Positions 1-8,702 of a stretch of DNA of 64,000 nt are shown here, piece after piece. Origin of the DNA: Xiheimicrobium sp052034585 (GTDB lineage Bacteria; Myxococcota; Myxococcia; Myxococcales; Myxococcaceae); NCBI GenBank assembly GCA_052034585.1, contig JBPOIJ010000105.1, positions 51,082 through 115,081 on the forward strand. The letters run 5' to 3'. Below the pieces are notes generated by a model. That model was not told the origin of the DNA. It saw nothing but the letters and a program-made list of their open reading frames with translations, and did no database searches. The position numbers and the translations under genes are program-made. The first letter of the stretch is position 1; every line of letters begins with the position of its first letter.

Positions 1-1
1 C

Positions 2-142
2 TGGGGCCGCGCCCCGACGATGGTGGTGATCTTCCTCACGCGCCTCTCTGAGTGGTCTGCAGATACCGAATCGTTCGATCGATTGCACGACCGGTTCGGG
101 CTTGATGCACCTCGGACCATCCTCTACACGAGCGGTGAATGA
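2..142 (+). CDS. C-terminal fragment of an unidentified protein
   Basis: The frame beginning at base 2 stays open for 46 codons and ends at TGA 140-142; the other two plus frames stop early. Third positions are mostly G or C, as in the neighbouring genes. The fragment runs from a hydrophobic stretch (VVIFL) to the end ILYTSGE. It lies 49 bases before the WbpD-like gene on the same strand, so it is probably the tail of another polysaccharide-locus gene. The piece is too short to assign a family. Confidence 0.5.
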   Translation, partial: WGRAPTMVVIFLTRLSEWSADTESFDRLHDRFGLDAPRTILYTSGE

Positions 143-191
143 CAGCGATGCTCGCGGGCACCCACACTCTCCATTTCAGGATGTTCGAGCC

Positions 192-824
192 ATGACTGAC
201 GGCTGGTACGCACACCCCTCGGCGATCGTCGACGCGCCCGTGACCATCGGCGCAGGCACCAAGATCTGGCACTTCTGCCACGTCATGCCGAACGTCGAGA
301 TCGGAGAGCGCTGCTCCTTTGGGCAGAACGTCTTCATCGGCTCCGGCGTGAAGATCGGCACCAACGTCAAGGTGCAGAACAACGTCTCGCTCTACGAGGG
401 CGTCGAGCTCGAGGACGACGTCTTCTGTGGGCCCTCCTGCGTCTTCACCAACGTGGTGAACCCGCGCTCCGAGATCGTTCGACGTGGAGCGGGCTTCTAC
501 GCGAAGACGATCGTGCGCCACGGTGCTTCGATCGGCGCCAACGCCACCATCGTCTGCGGCAGCACCATCGGCCGCTTCGCCTTCATCGCCGCCGGAGCGG
601 TCGTCGCCAAGCAAGAGGTGCCTGACTACGCGATGATGATGGGGGTCCCTGCCCGACGAAAGGGCTGGGTCAGCCGTCACGGGCACCCGCTCCCCAAGCC
701 CGACGCCTCCGGAGTGTCGACCTGCCCCGAGAGCGGCTGGCGCTACCAAGAGACCTCGCCCGGCGTGCTGCGGTGCCTCGATTGGCCCGAAGACAAGCCG
801 CTCGCCAAGGAGCCGAAGCCATGA
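192..824 (+). CDS. wbpD: WbpD/WlbB-like UDP-amino-sugar N-acetyltransferase
   Basis: A 210-residue left-handed beta-helix acyltransferase. Hexapeptide repeats fill roughly residues 10-150 (for example ERCSFGQNVFIGSGVKIG and GASIGANATIVCGSTIG). Family members transfer acetyl from acetyl-CoA to the 3-amino group of UDP-GlcNAc3NA, making UDP-2,3-diacetamido-2,3-dideoxyglucuronate. The C-terminus carries a small extra segment with two Cys (about residues 180-195). I chose ATG 192 because the hexapeptide fold begins right after it; an in-frame upstream ATG at 102 would overlap the preceding reading frame. Its stop overlaps the aminotransferase start (ATGA at 821-824), consistent with translational coupling of two successive pathway steps. 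Confidence 0.87.
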   Translation: MTDGWYAHPSAIVDAPVTIGAGTKIWHFCHVMPNVEIGERCSFGQNVFIGSGVKIGTNVKVQNNVSLYEGVELEDDVFCGPSCVFTNVVNPRSEIVRRGAGFYAKTIVRHGASIGANATIVCGSTIGRFAFIAAGAVVAKQEVPDYAMMMGVPARRKGWVSRHGHPLPKPDASGVSTCPESGWRYQETSPGVLRCLDWPEDKPLAKEPKP

Positions 825-1969
825 AGGTGCCGTTGCTCGACCTCAAGGCTCAGTACGAGACGATTCGTCCCGACATCGACGCCGCCATTCGTCGGGTCGT
901 CGAGAGCCAGCACTTCATTCTCGGGCCCGAGGTCGAGGCGTTCGAGAAGGAGGTCGCTGCGTACTCGAACACCGCGCACGCCGTGGGGCTCTCGTCTGGC
1001 ACCGACGCGATCCTCGCTGGGCTCATGGCGCTCGGGGTCGGACCGGGCGACGAGATCGTCACCAGCCCCAACACCTTCATCGCGACCGCGTCGTCGATCG
1101 CCCGCTTGGGCGCGCGCGCGATCTTCGTCGACGTCGACCCGGTCTCGTACAACCTCGACCCGAAGAAGCTCGAAGCGGCGATCACTCCGCGAACCAAGGT
1201 GATCATGCCGGTGCACCTCTTCGGCCAGCTCGCCGAGATGGACACCATCATGGCCATCGCCAACGCCCGGAAGATCCCCGTCATCGAAGATGGCGCCCAG
1301 GCGATCGGCGCGGCGTGGAAGGGCACCCGCTGCGGAGGCTTCGGCGTGCTCGGGTGCCTGAGCTTCTTTCCGTCGAAGAACCTCGGCGCGTTCGGAGATG
1401 CCGGAGCGATCGTGCTCAACGACGAGGCGCTCGCCAAGCGCCTCAAGCTGCTGCGCGCGCAGGGGCAGGAGCCGAAGTACTTCTCGAAGATCGTCGGTGG
1501 CAACTTCCGGCTCGACGCGATCCAGGCGGCGATCCTCCGCGCGAAGCTCCCGCACCTCGATGCCTGGACGGCCGCGCGGCAGAAGAACGCCGCGACCTAC
1601 CGTCGCCTCTTCGCCGCAGCCGGAGTCGATCTCTCGGCGGTTCGACCCTCGAAGGAACACCCGGTGACGTTGCCGAAGGAGTCACCGCACGCGCGCCACA
1701 TCTACAACCAGTTCTGTGTGCGCTCGCTCCAGCGTGACGGCCTGCGTGCCTTCCTCAACGATCGCGGCATCGGGTCCGAGGTCTACTACCCGCAGCCCAT
1801 GCACCTGCAGGCGTGCTTCACGGCGTGGGGTCACAAGAAGGGCGACTTCCCGGAAGCCGAGGCCGCGGCTGACGAGTCACTCGCGATCCCCATCTACCCG
1901 GAGCTGACCGAGGAGATGCAGCGCACCGTCGTCGACGCGGTGCTCGCGTTTCACCGGGGAGCGAAGTGA
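821..1969 (+). CDS. wbpE: WbpE/WlbC-like DegT/DnrJ/EryC1 aminotransferase
   Basis: A 382-residue PLP-dependent sugar aminotransferase of normal family length. The PLP Schiff-base lysine is Lys186 in SFFPSKNLG, the Asp contacting the pyridine nitrogen is D157 in VIEDGAQ, and the phosphate-binding segment GLSSGTDA is near residue 58. In the WbpB-WbpE-WbpD route it converts the 3-keto UDP-hexuronate to the 3-amino sugar, which the adjacent WbpD-like enzyme then acetylates. ATG 821 is inside the stop of the upstream gene, and the gene's own TGA overlaps the GTG of hisH (1966-1969). This makes a tightly coupled wbpD-wbpE-hisH run. Confidence 0.9.
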   Translation: MKVPLLDLKAQYETIRPDIDAAIRRVVESQHFILGPEVEAFEKEVAAYSNTAHAVGLSSGTDAILAGLMALGVGPGDEIVTSPNTFIATASSIARLGARAIFVDVDPVSYNLDPKKLEAAITPRTKVIMPVHLFGQLAEMDTIMAIANARKIPVIEDGAQAIGAAWKGTRCGGFGVLGCLSFFPSKNLGAFGDAGAIVLNDEALAKRLKLLRAQGQEPKYFSKIVGGNFRLDAIQAAILRAKLPHLDAWTAARQKNAATYRRLFAAAGVDLSAVRPSKEHPVTLPKESPHARHIYNQFCVRSLQRDGLRAFLNDRGIGSEVYYPQPMHLQACFTAWGHKKGDFPEAEAAADESLAIPIYPELTEEMQRTVVDAVLAFHRGAK

Positions 1970-2595
1970 GCAAGGTCGTCACGATCGTCGACTACGGGCT
2001 CGGGAACCTGGGCTCGGTGGCGAACATGCTGCGCAAGCTGGGCGTCAGCTCGGTGCGCGCATCCACCCCCGATGAGCTGAAGTCGGCGAGCGCGCTCATT
2101 CTCCCCGGCGTCGGGCACTTCGACACCGGCATGGGGAACCTCCGCGCGCGTGGGCTCGAAGCGCCGCTGAACGAGCTCGTGCTCGAGAAGAAGGTGCCCG
2201 TGTTGGGCATCTGCCTGGGCGTCCAGCTGCTCACTCGCGGGAGCGAGGAAGGCAGCGCGAAGGGCCTCGGGTGGATCGCCGCCGACGTGAAGCGCTTCAA
2301 GTTCGCCGAGGGCGTGAAGCTGCCAGTGCCGCACATGGGGTGGAACGAGATCGAGACGACCGATCAGGTGCTGTTCAAGGGTCACCAGCCGGGGGAGACC
2401 CGCTACTACTTCGTGCACTCGTTCCATCTCGTCTGTGACGACGCCTCTGACGTTGCCGCGTCTGCGACGTATGGCTACCGCTTCACCGCGGCGATTCGAC
2501 GGGGGAACATCATGGGCGCCCAGTTCCACCCCGAGAAGAGCCACAAGCACGGCATGGCCATGCTGAAGAACTTCGTCGATGGCTTCGTCCCCTGA
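1966..2595 (+). CDS. hisH: HisH-type glutamine amidotransferase for sugar amidination
   Basis: A 209-residue class I glutaminase with the full triad: Cys83 in GICLGVQLL, and His188 and Glu190 in QFHPEKS. It hydrolyses glutamine and passes ammonia to a HisF-type partner. In histidine synthesis HisH works with HisF, but here the only HisF (4019-4789) lacks a key synthase residue. A WbpG-type amidotransferase lies nearby, and no other his genes are visible. The better reading is that it feeds nitrogen to a nucleotide-sugar amidotransferase, as HisH2/HisF2/WbpG do in Pseudomonas O-antigen loci. GTG start overlaps the previous stop; the last 17 bases overlap the flippase gene. Confidence 0.88.
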   Translation: MSKVVTIVDYGLGNLGSVANMLRKLGVSSVRASTPDELKSASALILPGVGHFDTGMGNLRARGLEAPLNELVLEKKVPVLGICLGVQLLTRGSEEGSAKGLGWIAADVKRFKFAEGVKLPVPHMGWNEIETTDQVLFKGHQPGETRYYFVHSFHLVCDDASDVAASATYGYRFTAAIRRGNIMGAQFHPEKSHKHGMAMLKNFVDGFVP

Positions 2596-4048
2596 GGCGA
2601 CGGCGCCGCCGGGACTCAAGTCGATCGTCTCCGGCACGATCGTCTACGCCCTTTCGGCCGTGCTCTCAGCTGCGGTCGGGCTCCTCGTCGTCCCCGTCTA
2701 CACCTCGGCCTTCGTTCCCTCCGAATACGGAGTGCTCTCTCAGTTCAGCGTGACGACCGCGCTCGCGACGATTCTGGTGAGCTTCGGATTGGACAACTCG
2801 GCCGCCGTCTGGTTCTTCCAGTCGCCCTCGGACGACGAGCGTCGCAAGACCTTCAGCTCCTGGCTCGCATTCACGCTGGGCATCGGTGGCGCCCTCGGGC
2901 TGCTCTCGCTCCTGGCAAGCCCGCTCCTCGCCCGCTTCGTCCTTCATGACGTCGAGCTTGCTCATTTGTGGCGCGTCTACGCGCTCACCTTGGTCCTGGC
3001 TGGCATCCCACGAATCGGGAACCTCTGGTTTCGAAACGCAAACAGGCCGGTCGTCTCCGCGCTCCTCTCGCTGTCGATCACTGCGCTCACCGGGGCCTGC
3101 GGCGCGCTGCTCGTGACGACGACTTCCCTCGGGGTGAAGGCCGTGCTCCTTGGCCAGGTCGCGGGGTTCGCGGCCGGTGCTGTGGCGACCCTGTTCATGA
3201 TGCGAGGCGTTCTCGGCCTTCGGTGGGTCGAGCGCGGCCGTCTGGTCGAGATGCTGCGTTTCTCGTACCCGCTCGTTGGGGTCTCGGTGCTCACCTGGCT
3301 GATGAGCTCCGCGGTGCTCTACTGGGTGAACCAGTTCTGCTCTCAGGCCGACGCCGGTCTCTATTCGGTGGGCGCGAGCCTCGCTGGGGTCATCAGCTTG
3401 GCGACCTTTGCGTTCGCCCAGGCCTGGAGTCCGTTTGCGCTCTCCATCGGCTCGACGCCCCAGGGGCCTCGGATCATCGGGCTCGCGACCGAGACCTACT
3501 TCGCTGCGATGGCGGTCGCGGCGTTTCTTCTTGCCGGGCTTGCCTTGCCTCTCCTCGAGCTCTTGCCTCGCGAAGCGTACGCGCAGTCACACTGGGTCAC
3601 CTCGATTCTGGGGGTGAACGCCCTCGTCGCCGGCCTGCCCCAGATCTACGCGGTCACCTTCTCGCTCAAGAAGTCGAGCATGCCCCTGGCACGCGCAACC
3701 GCATTCGGCGCGCTCACGACGGTCGTCGTCACTGCCGCGCTCATCGGCCCGTTCGGAAAAGAGGGGGCCGCGGTTGGCGTCGTCACGGGTACCATCACCT
3801 ACTCCGTCGTCGGGTTCGCCGCGTCGCAGCGATTGATGCCGATTCAGGTCAACCTGACTCGAGTTGGCTTGGTGTGTCTCGGCTTGCTGTCGTGGGGCAG
3901 CGCCTTCGTGGTGTTGGAGTCGCGCGGTGCGCTCGCCCCAGTGCGCAGAGGCGTGTTGCTGGTGACCTTCATCATGGCCGTCGCGCTGATCTATCGAACC
4001 CCGGTGCGCAGCCTGCTGTCAGCGGCGCGCAAGAAGAGCATCGCGTAG
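2579..4048 (+). CDS. Wzx-like lipid-linked oligosaccharide flippase
   Basis: A 489-residue polytopic membrane protein with about 12-14 hydrophobic segments. The N-terminus has the pattern typical of the polysaccharide-export branch of the MOP superfamily: a first helix from about residue 15, then PVYTSAFVPSEYGVLSQF. Such proteins move undecaprenyl-linked repeat units across the inner membrane. ATG 2579 lies inside the end of hisH. The 3' end overlaps the convergent hisF gene by 30 bases (4019-4048), leaving no room for a separate terminator. A Wzy-like protein, ligase and Wzc kinase in the same locus support a Wzx/Wzy pathway. Assignment rests on topology and the N-terminal pattern. Confidence 0.85.
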   Translation: MASSPEATAPPGLKSIVSGTIVYALSAVLSAAVGLLVVPVYTSAFVPSEYGVLSQFSVTTALATILVSFGLDNSAAVWFFQSPSDDERRKTFSSWLAFTLGIGGALGLLSLLASPLLARFVLHDVELAHLWRVYALTLVLAGIPRIGNLWFRNANRPVVSALLSLSITALTGACGALLVTTTSLGVKAVLLGQVAGFAAGAVATLFMMRGVLGLRWVERGRLVEMLRFSYPLVGVSVLTWLMSSAVLYWVNQFCSQADAGLYSVGASLAGVISLATFAFAQAWSPFALSIGSTPQGPRIIGLATETYFAAMAVAAFLLAGLALPLLELLPREAYAQSHWVTSILGVNALVAGLPQIYAVTFSLKKSSMPLARATAFGALTTVVVTAALIGPFGKEGAAVGVVTGTITYSVVGFAASQRLMPIQVNLTRVGLVCLGLLSWGSAFVVLESRGALAPVRRGVLLVTFIMAVALIYRTPVRSLLSAARKKSIA

Positions 4049-4789
4049 GAGATCGCGGTCTGGAAAGTTGACGAGAACGCCCAGGCCCTCGCCCTGAAAG
4101 ACGACCATGCTTCCGAGCGCGACCGCGGAGGCACCCACCCTCAGCGCGTCGCGAATGTGGTCGACTCGGCCCGCGCCCCCGTTGGCGATGACGGGGATTC
4201 GCACTGCAGCGGCGACTTGGTGAACGAGGTCGAGGTCGTATCCTCTCCAGGTCCCTTCCTGGTCGATCGAGGTGAGCAACAGCTCTCCACACCCGGAGCG
4301 CTCGAGCGCTCTCGCCCACTCGACGGGGTTCTTCCCCGTCGGTCTCGCCGCCGCAGTCGACACCACCTCGTAGCGGCCGAAGAGCTTCTTTCGAACGTCG
4401 ATGCTCCCAATGACGGCCTGGGCACCGAACTCGCCAGAGATTCGCTCGATGAGCCCTGGTTGTTCGATGGCTCCCGTATTGAGCACGACCTTCTCGTAGC
4501 CCATTCTCAGGAGGTCGCGCGCGGTCTGAACCGACCGAATTCCACCGCCCACCGCGAGCGGCATGAACGCCTCGGAGGCGAGCTCCTCGAGCGTTCGAAG
4601 GTCGGGCGTGCTGTTGCGACGAGTTGCACCGATGTCGAGTACGCAGAGCTCGTCGACCTCGAGCTCGTTGAAGATGCGAACGGTGTTCGCCGGGTCCCCC
4701 ACGTACACGGGCGCCTTGAACCGCACCGTCTTGACGAGCCCTCCGTCGTCCAGGAGCAGGCAGGGAATCGCGCGCGGACGAACGCTCAC
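4019..4789 (-). CDS. hisF: HisF-like ammonia-channel subunit, sugar-amidination type
   Basis: A 256-residue beta/alpha-barrel protein of the HisF family. Of the two catalytic aspartates of imidazole-glycerol-phosphate synthase, the one equivalent to Asp130 remains (D131 in GSIDVRKK). The Asp11 position is leucine (L12 in IPCLLLDDGG), so normal cyclase chemistry is unlikely, whereas the barrel can still act as a docking and ammonia-conducting partner for HisH. The neighbouring WbpG-type gene supplies the expected acceptor enzyme. GTG 4789 overlaps the TGA of the upstream acyltransferase (GTGA). The 3' end overlaps the flippase gene tail to tail. Confidence 0.86.
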   Translation of the reverse strand: MSVRPRAIPCLLLDDGGLVKTVRFKAPVYVGDPANTVRIFNELEVDELCVLDIGATRRNSTPDLRTLEELASEAFMPLAVGGGIRSVQTARDLLRMGYEKVVLNTGAIEQPGLIERISGEFGAQAVIGSIDVRKKLFGRYEVVSTAAARPTGKNPVEWARALERSGCGELLLTSIDQEGTWRGYDLDLVHQVAAAVRIPVIANGGAGRVDHIRDALRVGASAVALGSMVVFQGEGLGVLVNFPDRDLLRDALLARR

Positions 4790-5349
4790 GATCCCCCCAA
4801 GATGCGCACCGGGTTCCCAGCCGCCTTCGACCCTGCCGGCAGAGAGACGTTCACGAAGCTGTTGGCGCCGACGACGACCCCGTCGCCGATGGTGACGCCA
4901 CGCCCGACCACCACGTTCGGGCCGAGATAGACGCGATTCCCCAGGACGACGGGGCTGCGCTCGATCGGTGCGCCCGTGAGTGTTTGTGCAATGTTGTCGT
5001 GTGTATAGATTTGTACTCCGGCAGACAGCGTGCAGTGGTCGCCAATTCGCAGACCGCCAGAACCGTCGAGCACGGTGTACGGACCAACCCAGCAGTGCTG
5101 TCCAAGCGACACGTCTCCAATGACGAGGCAGCTGTCGTACACGCTGGTGCCCTCGCCCCAGCCCATGCGATTCGCGCGATCCCACCGGTCGATGAGGTAG
5201 TCACCGAGTGAGAGAAACCGTTTGAATTTCGTCTCTTTCAGCCGGGCGACGACGTCGATCGCGCGAAGGAGCGGTTCGAGCACGTCGGCGGCCGCCGCTT
5301 CTCCGCTCTCTCTCAGCTCCTTCAGCACCTGTCGTGACAAGGACGGCAT
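4786..5349 (-). CDS. Hexapeptide-repeat sugar O-/N-acyltransferase
   Basis: A 187-residue protein with an alpha-helical N-terminus (about residues 1-60) and a left-handed beta-helix made of hexapeptide repeats such as LRIGDHCTLSAGVQI and VYLGPNVVVGRGVTIG. A His in IYTHDN (about residue 112) resembles the catalytic histidine of galactoside/maltose O-acetyltransferases. The tail ends in the common AAGNPVRIL motif. It most likely acetylates, or otherwise acylates, a nucleotide sugar or glycan in this locus; the substrate cannot be read from sequence. ATG 5349 follows the SDR gene by two bases, and the stop overlaps hisF, so it sits within the minus-strand operon 8702 to 4019. Confidence 0.8.
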   Translation of the reverse strand: MPSLSRQVLKELRESGEAAAADVLEPLLRAIDVVARLKETKFKRFLSLGDYLIDRWDRANRMGWGEGTSVYDSCLVIGDVSLGQHCWVGPYTVLDGSGGLRIGDHCTLSAGVQIYTHDNIAQTLTGAPIERSPVVLGNRVYLGPNVVVGRGVTIGDGVVVGANSFVNVSLPAGSKAAGNPVRILGGS

Positions 5350-5351
5350 GC

Positions 5352-6314
5352 TCAGACCAGCTTCGCGTCGCGGTACCACTGCGCAGTTCGCTCGATTCCT
5401 TCCTCGAGCCCGATCGTCGCTTCGAACCCGAGCAGCTCCCTCATCTTCGAGGTGTCGGGAATGCGAAGCTCGATGTCGGCAGAGAGCGCAGCCTTGAACA
5501 CGATCTTCGAGTTCGACTTCAGCACGCGCTTGATGGTCGTCGCGAGCGCATACACCGTGGTGACTTCCCTGCTGTTGCCAACGTTGAACGATTGTCCGAC
5601 CGCCTTCGGGTCGGAGATGGCCTTCAGGAGGAACGTCACCATGTCGTCGACGTAGCACCACGCGCGAATCTGGCTTCCGTCTCCGTAGATGTTCAGGTCT
5701 TCGTTGTTCAGCGCACGGCGAATGAAGATCTGGAGGGCACCCTCGCCGGTTTGTCCAGGTCCGTAGATGTTGAAAGGGCGAATGGTGACGGTCGGGAGCC
5801 CGTACTGCGCATGGTAGGCGTGCGCGAGGTGCTCTCCGGCGAGCTTCGAGACCGCGTAGACCCAGCGCGCCTCGCCGACCGAGCCAGCGACCGTCGAGTG
5901 CTTCTCGGACACCCGGTACGCCATCGACCCGAACACCTCGGACGTCGAGAAGTCGACGAAGCGCTGAATGCCACCTGCCTCGTGCGCGGCTCTGAGCGCG
6001 TTGGCCGTTCCGAGCATGTTGATCTCCATCGTTCGCACTGGTGACTTGATCACCGTGTCGATGCCGGCGATCGCCGCAGCGTGAACGACGACGGTGGCTC
6101 CCTTCATCGCCTTCGAGAGCCCTGGGCCGTCCAGCACGTCACCCTTCACGACCTTCACGTTCTTGTGTTGGCCGATCGCGGTGTGCTGCAAGGTGTTGCG
6201 ATCAAAATTGTCGAAGATCGTCACTTGGTTCTGTTCGCAGAGAATGCCTGCCAACCTGGAACCGATGAAGCCCGCGCCACCAGTGATGAAGACCGTCTGA
6301 TCCTTGATGCTCAT
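5352..6314 (-). CDS. NAD-dependent nucleotide-sugar epimerase/dehydratase (extended SDR)
   Basis: A 320-residue extended short-chain dehydrogenase. It has the Rossmann glycine motif GGAGFIGS at residues 12-19 and the catalytic YxxxK as YAVSK near residue 150, with a Ser/Thr-rich STSEVFG strand before it. It also has the substrate-domain motif RPFNIYGPGQ. The closest general pattern is UDP-glucose/UDP-GlcNAc 4-epimerases and dTDP-glucose-dehydratase relatives, but the exact reaction is not determined. It is separated by one base from the WbpG gene upstream and two bases from the acyltransferase downstream, so it is almost certainly co-transcribed with them and works on a sugar of the same glycan. 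Confidence 0.82.
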   Translation of the reverse strand: MSIKDQTVFITGGAGFIGSRLAGILCEQNQVTIFDNFDRNTLQHTAIGQHKNVKVVKGDVLDGPGLSKAMKGATVVVHAAAIAGIDTVIKSPVRTMEINMLGTANALRAAHEAGGIQRFVDFSTSEVFGSMAYRVSEKHSTVAGSVGEARWVYAVSKLAGEHLAHAYHAQYGLPTVTIRPFNIYGPGQTGEGALQIFIRRALNNEDLNIYGDGSQIRAWCYVDDMVTFLLKAISDPKAVGQSFNVGNSREVTTVYALATTIKRVLKSNSKIVFKAALSADIELRIPDTSKMRELLGFEATIGLEEGIERTAQWYRDAKLV

Positions 6315-6315
6315 G

Positions 6316-7521
6316 TCAAATCTCGTTCTTGGAGGTGTACTTGATGTAAAAACTCATTGGTACGAGGTTGGCCTTGGCGAGGACGTAGAACATCGGCCGC
6401 AGCCGCTCGAAACGTTTCTTGTATGTCGGGTAGTCACGATACGACTTGTTGGGCCTGCGAAGGATCGACAGGAATTCCTCCGAGGAGTAGCCCAATCGCT
6501 TGATGAAGTAGTCGAGCAGGCCGTCTTCCATCGTCGGGGTCGTCGCATATTCGGCGAGCGCCTGCTCGCGTGTCATGAGCCCCGCCCGAACCGAGGCCGA
6601 GAGAGTGTTGTTGCGGTTGTCGAACCCGAACTTGATGGGGTTGTAGTAGGCGTGGTGGAAGGCAGTGATGCGATTCTCGAGGTGATGGCCGCCGTAGTCT
6701 TGCCATCCCAACTCGGAGGACAGAATGCGCTTCGCCTCCTGCTTCGAGTAGGCGATGTACCACAGTGGGCGGATCTTCCTGATGCGGAGGCCGACCGTCC
6801 ATTTCATGAAGGCCGCGAACTTCATGTTCGGGTACGTCTTCATCGGCATCGAACCGAATTGCTTGTGCACCGATTCGATGTACTTCCCGTCCATGTAGAT
6901 GGTGCCGAGCGGCGAGAGGCCCTCGGCGATGTACGAGTGGCCCTCGAGCACGTACTTGATGCCGTGCTTGCTCGCCGCGCGGTAGAGCGTCTCGGCGAGG
7001 GCGATGTCGGTCGCGCAGTCGAGGTCTGGCACGCTCGCTTCGAAGAACGAACGAATGATGTCGTCCGCCTCCTTGTTCGCCACGACGTGTGTGTACAGAT
7101 CGACCTTCAGCTTTTGCAGCACCTTCCTGATGTTCTCGGTCGCGATCGCCGTGTTCCACGTGTTGTCGTAGTGCACCGCGAGTGGTCGGAGGCCCCACTC
7201 GATCGCCTTCAGGAGCATGAACGACGAATCGGTGCCGCCGCTCACGCCGACGATGCAGTCGTACTTCTTGCCCTTCCCCGCAGCCTTGATCTCGTCGACG
7301 AGGTCGCGCATGCGCGCTTCGCCGGCAGGCTCGCCGGTATGGTACTCAGCCTGCAGCTTCTCGACCGTTCGGCAGTAGACGCAGACGCCCTCGTCGTCGA
7401 ACGTGATGCCCTTGATCTTCTCGTCATAGATGCAGCGCGAGCAGATCTTCAGACCCGAGAGATCTCGGCCCGTGGGAACGGGGAGAGGGACTTCGTGTCG
7501 CAACTGAGAGGCGGAACTCAT
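6316..7521 (-). CDS. wbpG: WbpG/PseA-type N-acetyl-sugar amidotransferase
   Basis: A 401-residue protein with an N-terminal zinc-ribbon-like pair of CxxC motifs (C27, C30, C47, C50) and an ATP-pyrophosphatase PP-loop SGGTDSS at residues 94-100. This arrangement marks N-acetyl-sugar amidotransferases. They adenylate an acetamido group and replace its oxygen with ammonia to give an acetamidino group, as in WbpG (ManNAc3NAmA) and PseA (pseudaminic acid derivative). Ammonia would come from the HisH-HisF pair encoded on either side of the flippase gene. Its ATG overlaps the stop of the upstream DegT gene (7518-7521). Family assignment is firm; the sugar acted on is inferred from the WbpB/D/E genes. 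Confidence 0.9.
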   Translation of the reverse strand: MSSASQLRHEVPLPVPTGRDLSGLKICSRCIYDEKIKGITFDDEGVCVYCRTVEKLQAEYHTGEPAGEARMRDLVDEIKAAGKGKKYDCIVGVSGGTDSSFMLLKAIEWGLRPLAVHYDNTWNTAIATENIRKVLQKLKVDLYTHVVANKEADDIIRSFFEASVPDLDCATDIALAETLYRAASKHGIKYVLEGHSYIAEGLSPLGTIYMDGKYIESVHKQFGSMPMKTYPNMKFAAFMKWTVGLRIRKIRPLWYIAYSKQEAKRILSSELGWQDYGGHHLENRITAFHHAYYNPIKFGFDNRNNTLSASVRAGLMTREQALAEYATTPTMEDGLLDYFIKRLGYSSEEFLSILRRPNKSYRDYPTYKKRFERLRPMFYVLAKANLVPMSFYIKYTSKNEI

Positions 7522-8702
7522 GAGTGCTCGTAGGCAGTGAGAGCGGCAATGACGTCGTCTTGCTCCGACGTGCTCATGCCATGGAACAACGGAATGAGCA
7601 CCGTTTCATCGCGGAGGCGCTCGCTCTCGCGAAGTGCATCACAGCGGTTCTGGCACCCGCGTTCGCAGGCGCCTGGGAATGCCGCGCAGCCCCAGGTCGT
7701 CCGGTCCGCGTAGGCCGGTTCCTGGTGGGCATTGCCGACTCCCCGGCGGCAGGCGATCTGACGGTCGAGCAGGAACTGCATCAACTCCCGCTGCGCGCCG
7801 GGTCTCACCGAGACCGGGTAGCTTTGCCAATTCGTGCGCACGTCTCGCGGGAGCACGTGGGCTCTGACACGCGTGAAGCCCTCGAGAGCTCGGTGATAGC
7901 GCTCGCCGAGGGCGAGGCGCTCGGTGAGTATCGCGTCGAGACGTGCGAGCTGAGTGCGCCCAATCGACGCGCCGAGATCCGTCATTCGGTAGTTGAAGCC
8001 CACCTCGGCGAAGTCCTCGAACGAGACGACCGGCTTCGTCTGCACCGTGTTGCTGACGGGAAGGAAGTGATTGCGCATCGCGCGGAGCCGCTTCGCCTCT
8101 GCCTCGGAGTCGGTCGTGATCATCCCTCCGTCGCCCGTGGTCACGATCTTTCGCGGGTGGAACGAAAAGCAGGCGAGGTTTCCATGCGGCCGGCCGACAC
8201 GTTGCCACTCGCCTCCGGTGCGCAGAGCACTCCCCAAGGCGCACGCGGCGTCTTCGATGACGGGCACACCGCGCCGATTGGCGATCTCGATGATCGGCAA
8301 GATCGAACAGGGAATGCCGATCTGGTGGACTGGCATGATTGCGCGAGTCCGCGGCGTGATGGCGCGTTCGACCTCCGAGGGAGAAAGGCCGAAGGTCTCG
8401 GCCTCGACGTCGACGAACACGGGAATTGCTCCGACCGCACGGACGGCGTTCGCGGTCGCGATGAAGCTGTGCGAGGCGGTGATGACCTGATCACCCGGCT
8501 TGACCCCCACCAGGCGAAGGGCCAGCTCGAGGGCGAGCGTTCCGTTGGCGACCGCGATTGCATGACGAGCGCCAACGGCCGCGGCGAACTCCTGCTCGAA
8601 GCGCTGAACCTCGGGGCCCTGCATGACCCAGCCCGATCGAATGACTCTCGTCGCGGCTTCGGTTTCGGCTTCGGTGAATTGGGGTCGCGTAATAGGAATC
8701 AC
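7518..8702 (-). CDS. DegT/DnrJ/EryC1 aminotransferase with a Cys cluster
   Basis: A 394-residue PLP-dependent aminotransferase, second of its family in this locus. The PLP lysine is Lys185 in SFHPRKIVTTGDGG and the partner Asp is in VIEDAA (about 151). Family members aminate 3- or 4-keto nucleotide sugars. An unusual feature is four cysteines close together near the C-terminus (C339, C346, C350, C354), spaced like a small metal site. Start is GTG 8702, preceded at a six-base gap by a strong ribosome-binding site (GGAGG on the minus strand, 8709-8713). It opens the minus-strand operon running to hisF and is divergent from the glycosyltransferase gene. Confidence 0.85.
   Translation of the reverse strand: MIPITRPQFTEAETEAATRVIRSGWVMQGPEVQRFEQEFAAAVGARHAIAVANGTLALELALRLVGVKPGDQVITASHSFIATANAVRAVGAIPVFVDVEAETFGLSPSEVERAITPRTRAIMPVHQIGIPCSILPIIEIANRRGVPVIEDAACALGSALRTGGEWQRVGRPHGNLACFSFHPRKIVTTGDGGMITTDSEAEAKRLRAMRNHFLPVSNTVQTKPVVSFEDFAEVGFNYRMTDLGASIGRTQLARLDAILTERLALGERYHRALEGFTRVRAHVLPRDVRTNWQSYPVSVRPGAQRELMQFLLDRQIACRRGVGNAHQEPAYADRTTWGCAAFPGACERGCQNRCDALRESERLRDETVLIPLFHGMSTSEQDDVIAALTAYEHS

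Noticed and set aside
1966..4789. hisH and hisF as part of histidine biosynthesis
   Set aside because: HisF lacks the Asp11 equivalent, no other his genes are nearby, and a WbpG-type partner is present.
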